Shown here one piece after another: positions 13,568 to 14,091 of a stretch of 14,091 nucleotides of DNA. Each line of letters starts with the position of its first letter. Within the stretch, counting starts at the first letter, position 1. This stretch comes from JBCBKZ01 sp039026975 (GTDB taxonomy: Bacteria > Bacteroidota > Bacteroidia > J057). Position numbers and translations under genes: made by a program. The stretch lies in assembly GCA_039026975.1 (NCBI GenBank), contig JBCCLI010000154.1, positions 1 to 14,091 of the forward strand. The letters run 5' to 3'. The notes beneath the pieces were generated by a model. It saw only the letters and a list, made by a program, of their open reading frames with translations. It ran no database searches and was not told where the DNA came from.

Positions 13568-13921
13568 ATGGCAGATCTATTGAAAAAAATTACGACCCTA
13601 AATGAGTGGGTGCTTCAGGGCAAAGTGATGGAAGCCTTTGAAGAGTTTTATGATGAGCAGGTAATCATGCAGGAAAATGAAGAAGAACCCACGGTAGGAA
13701 AGGACGCTAATCGAAAGAGAGAAGAAGAATTTACCCGCAATTTAATCACCTTTAGAAAGGCTAAGCCCTTAAAAATAACGGTAGGCCAGGATGTTACCAT
13801 GGTAGAATGGGCATACGATTATACCCACAAAGAATGGGGAGTGAGAAACTATACCCAGGTTTCTGTACAGGAATGGAAAGATGGGAAAATAGTCAAGGAG
13901 AAGTTCTATTATAATTTATAG
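13568..13921 (+). CDS. NTF2-like (SnoaL-type) small cytosolic protein
   Basis: A 117-residue single-domain protein with no signal peptide. The pattern is that of SnoaL-like NTF2 folds. An N-terminal helix (LLKKITTLNEWVLQGKVMEAF) is followed by FEEFYDEQVIMQENEEEPTVGKD, where the Y-D-E-Q-V-x-M-Q-E segment opens the cone. A helix (ANRKREEEFTRN) and curved strands KPLKITVGQDVTMVEWAYDY, GVRNYTQVSVQEWKDGKIVKEKFYYNL complete it. The ending W-K-D-G-K-I-x-x-E-x-F-Y is very characteristic. Members bind small organic molecules, and some are isomerases or cyclases; substrate and activity are not predictable here. It follows a Crp/Fnr regulator gene on the same strand and has the inverted repeat described at 13535-13565 immediately before its start, so it is probably tightly regulated. 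Confidence 0.9.
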   Translation: MADLLKKITTLNEWVLQGKVMEAFEEFYDEQVIMQENEEEPTVGKDANRKREEEFTRNLITFRKAKPLKITVGQDVTMVEWAYDYTHKEWGVRNYTQVSVQEWKDGKIVKEKFYYNL

Positions 13922-13983
13922 TGCTCCCTGCTTGAATTTAATATCTGATTTAGAGAACAACCTATAGTCTGTTTTTATAGATA

Positions 13984-14019
13984 GTAGTGGTAAGGAGGCG
14001 TAGACTACTTTGCCACTAC
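13984..14019. terminator. Hairpin between the NTF2-like gene and the right edge, possible terminator
   Basis: GTAGTGGTAAG (13984-13994) pairs with TTTGCCACTAC (14009-14019), eleven pairs including two G-U on the plus strand, with a 14-base loop. It lies between the NTF2-like stop and a possible opposing gene end. Neither strand has a T-run after the stem, so it may be a rho-dependent or processing structure. Confidence 0.35.
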
Positions 14020-14056
14020 CTTCTCGAACACATAGACTCAAATCATTTCTGGCAAA

Positions 14057-14091
14057 CTATTCCAGTACAATCACACTAGAAGTTATTTCTG
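14057..14091 (-). CDS. Possible C-terminal end of a gene entering from the right
   Basis: Of the three minus-strand frames at the edge, two meet a stop within five codons. The third reads EITSSVIVLE and then TAG (14057-14059). Its strand-like hydrophobic ending and the hairpin beyond the stop are compatible with a real gene end, but ten codons cannot prove it and no family can be assigned. Confidence 0.25.
   Translation of the reverse strand, partial: EITSSVIVLE

Noticed and set aside
1..14091. Search for CRISPR arrays, insertion sequences, attachment sites, toxin-antitoxin or phage genes
   Set aside because: No spacer-repeat arrays, transposase or integrase motifs, terminal inverted repeats with target duplications, or 3' tRNA duplications were seen.

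Overview
The window looks like chromosomal DNA of a Bacteroidota bacterium, most likely order Cytophagales. This is inferred from large secreted proteins of the type IX secretion kind, one ending in a C-terminal sorting-like domain. Other signs are a lipoprotein with an acidic tail after its cysteine, two Bacteroidota-style Crp/Fnr regulators, a bacilliredoxin beginning MYPAEIVAPM, and mostly weak Shine-Dalgarno sites. No species can be named. There is no integrase, transposase, CRISPR array, rRNA or phage gene.

Layout. Positions 1-3913 (minus) hold two large exported proteins: a 692-residue protein, then a multi-OB-fold/Ig-like protein that runs off the left edge. Positions 4084-4762 (plus) hold a 52-residue two-helix membrane protein and a bacilliredoxin, facing a small secreted unknown (4820-5383, minus). 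A tRNA-Leu(CAG) lies at 5502-5585. Positions 5597-8797 (minus) form a tightly spaced series read Crp/Fnr regulator, SRPBCC protein, DUF72 protein, DUF819 membrane protein; the last two overlap by one base. A surface-type lipoprotein (8950-9699, minus) has a good terminator. A 334-bp gap behind it carries three 21-bp-phased palindromic repeats. A secreted NTF2-like protein (10034-10573, minus) diverges from an SPFH/band 7 protein (10609-11781, plus) that ends in a textbook terminator. Positions 11945-12716 are a visibly AT-rich two-gene cassette, a PadR-like repressor plus an orphan membrane-anchored protein, preceded by two matching palindromes around a TATAAT box. Positions 12883-13921 hold a second Crp/Fnr regulator (GTG start) and a cytosolic NTF2-like protein with a long inverted repeat just before its start. 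A few codons of another minus-strand gene may sit at the right edge.

How they may work together. Most of the window reads as ordinary accessory and housekeeping content: exported proteins, thiol redox repair, and two regulator plus small ligand-binding-fold pairs. No complete novel defence or biosynthetic system can be demonstrated. The parts most deserving follow-up are the AT-rich PadR cassette with its operators, the 21-bp-phased repeats, the 11-bp-phased repeats upstream of the large secreted protein and of the bacilliredoxin, and the inverted repeat before the last NTF2-like gene.
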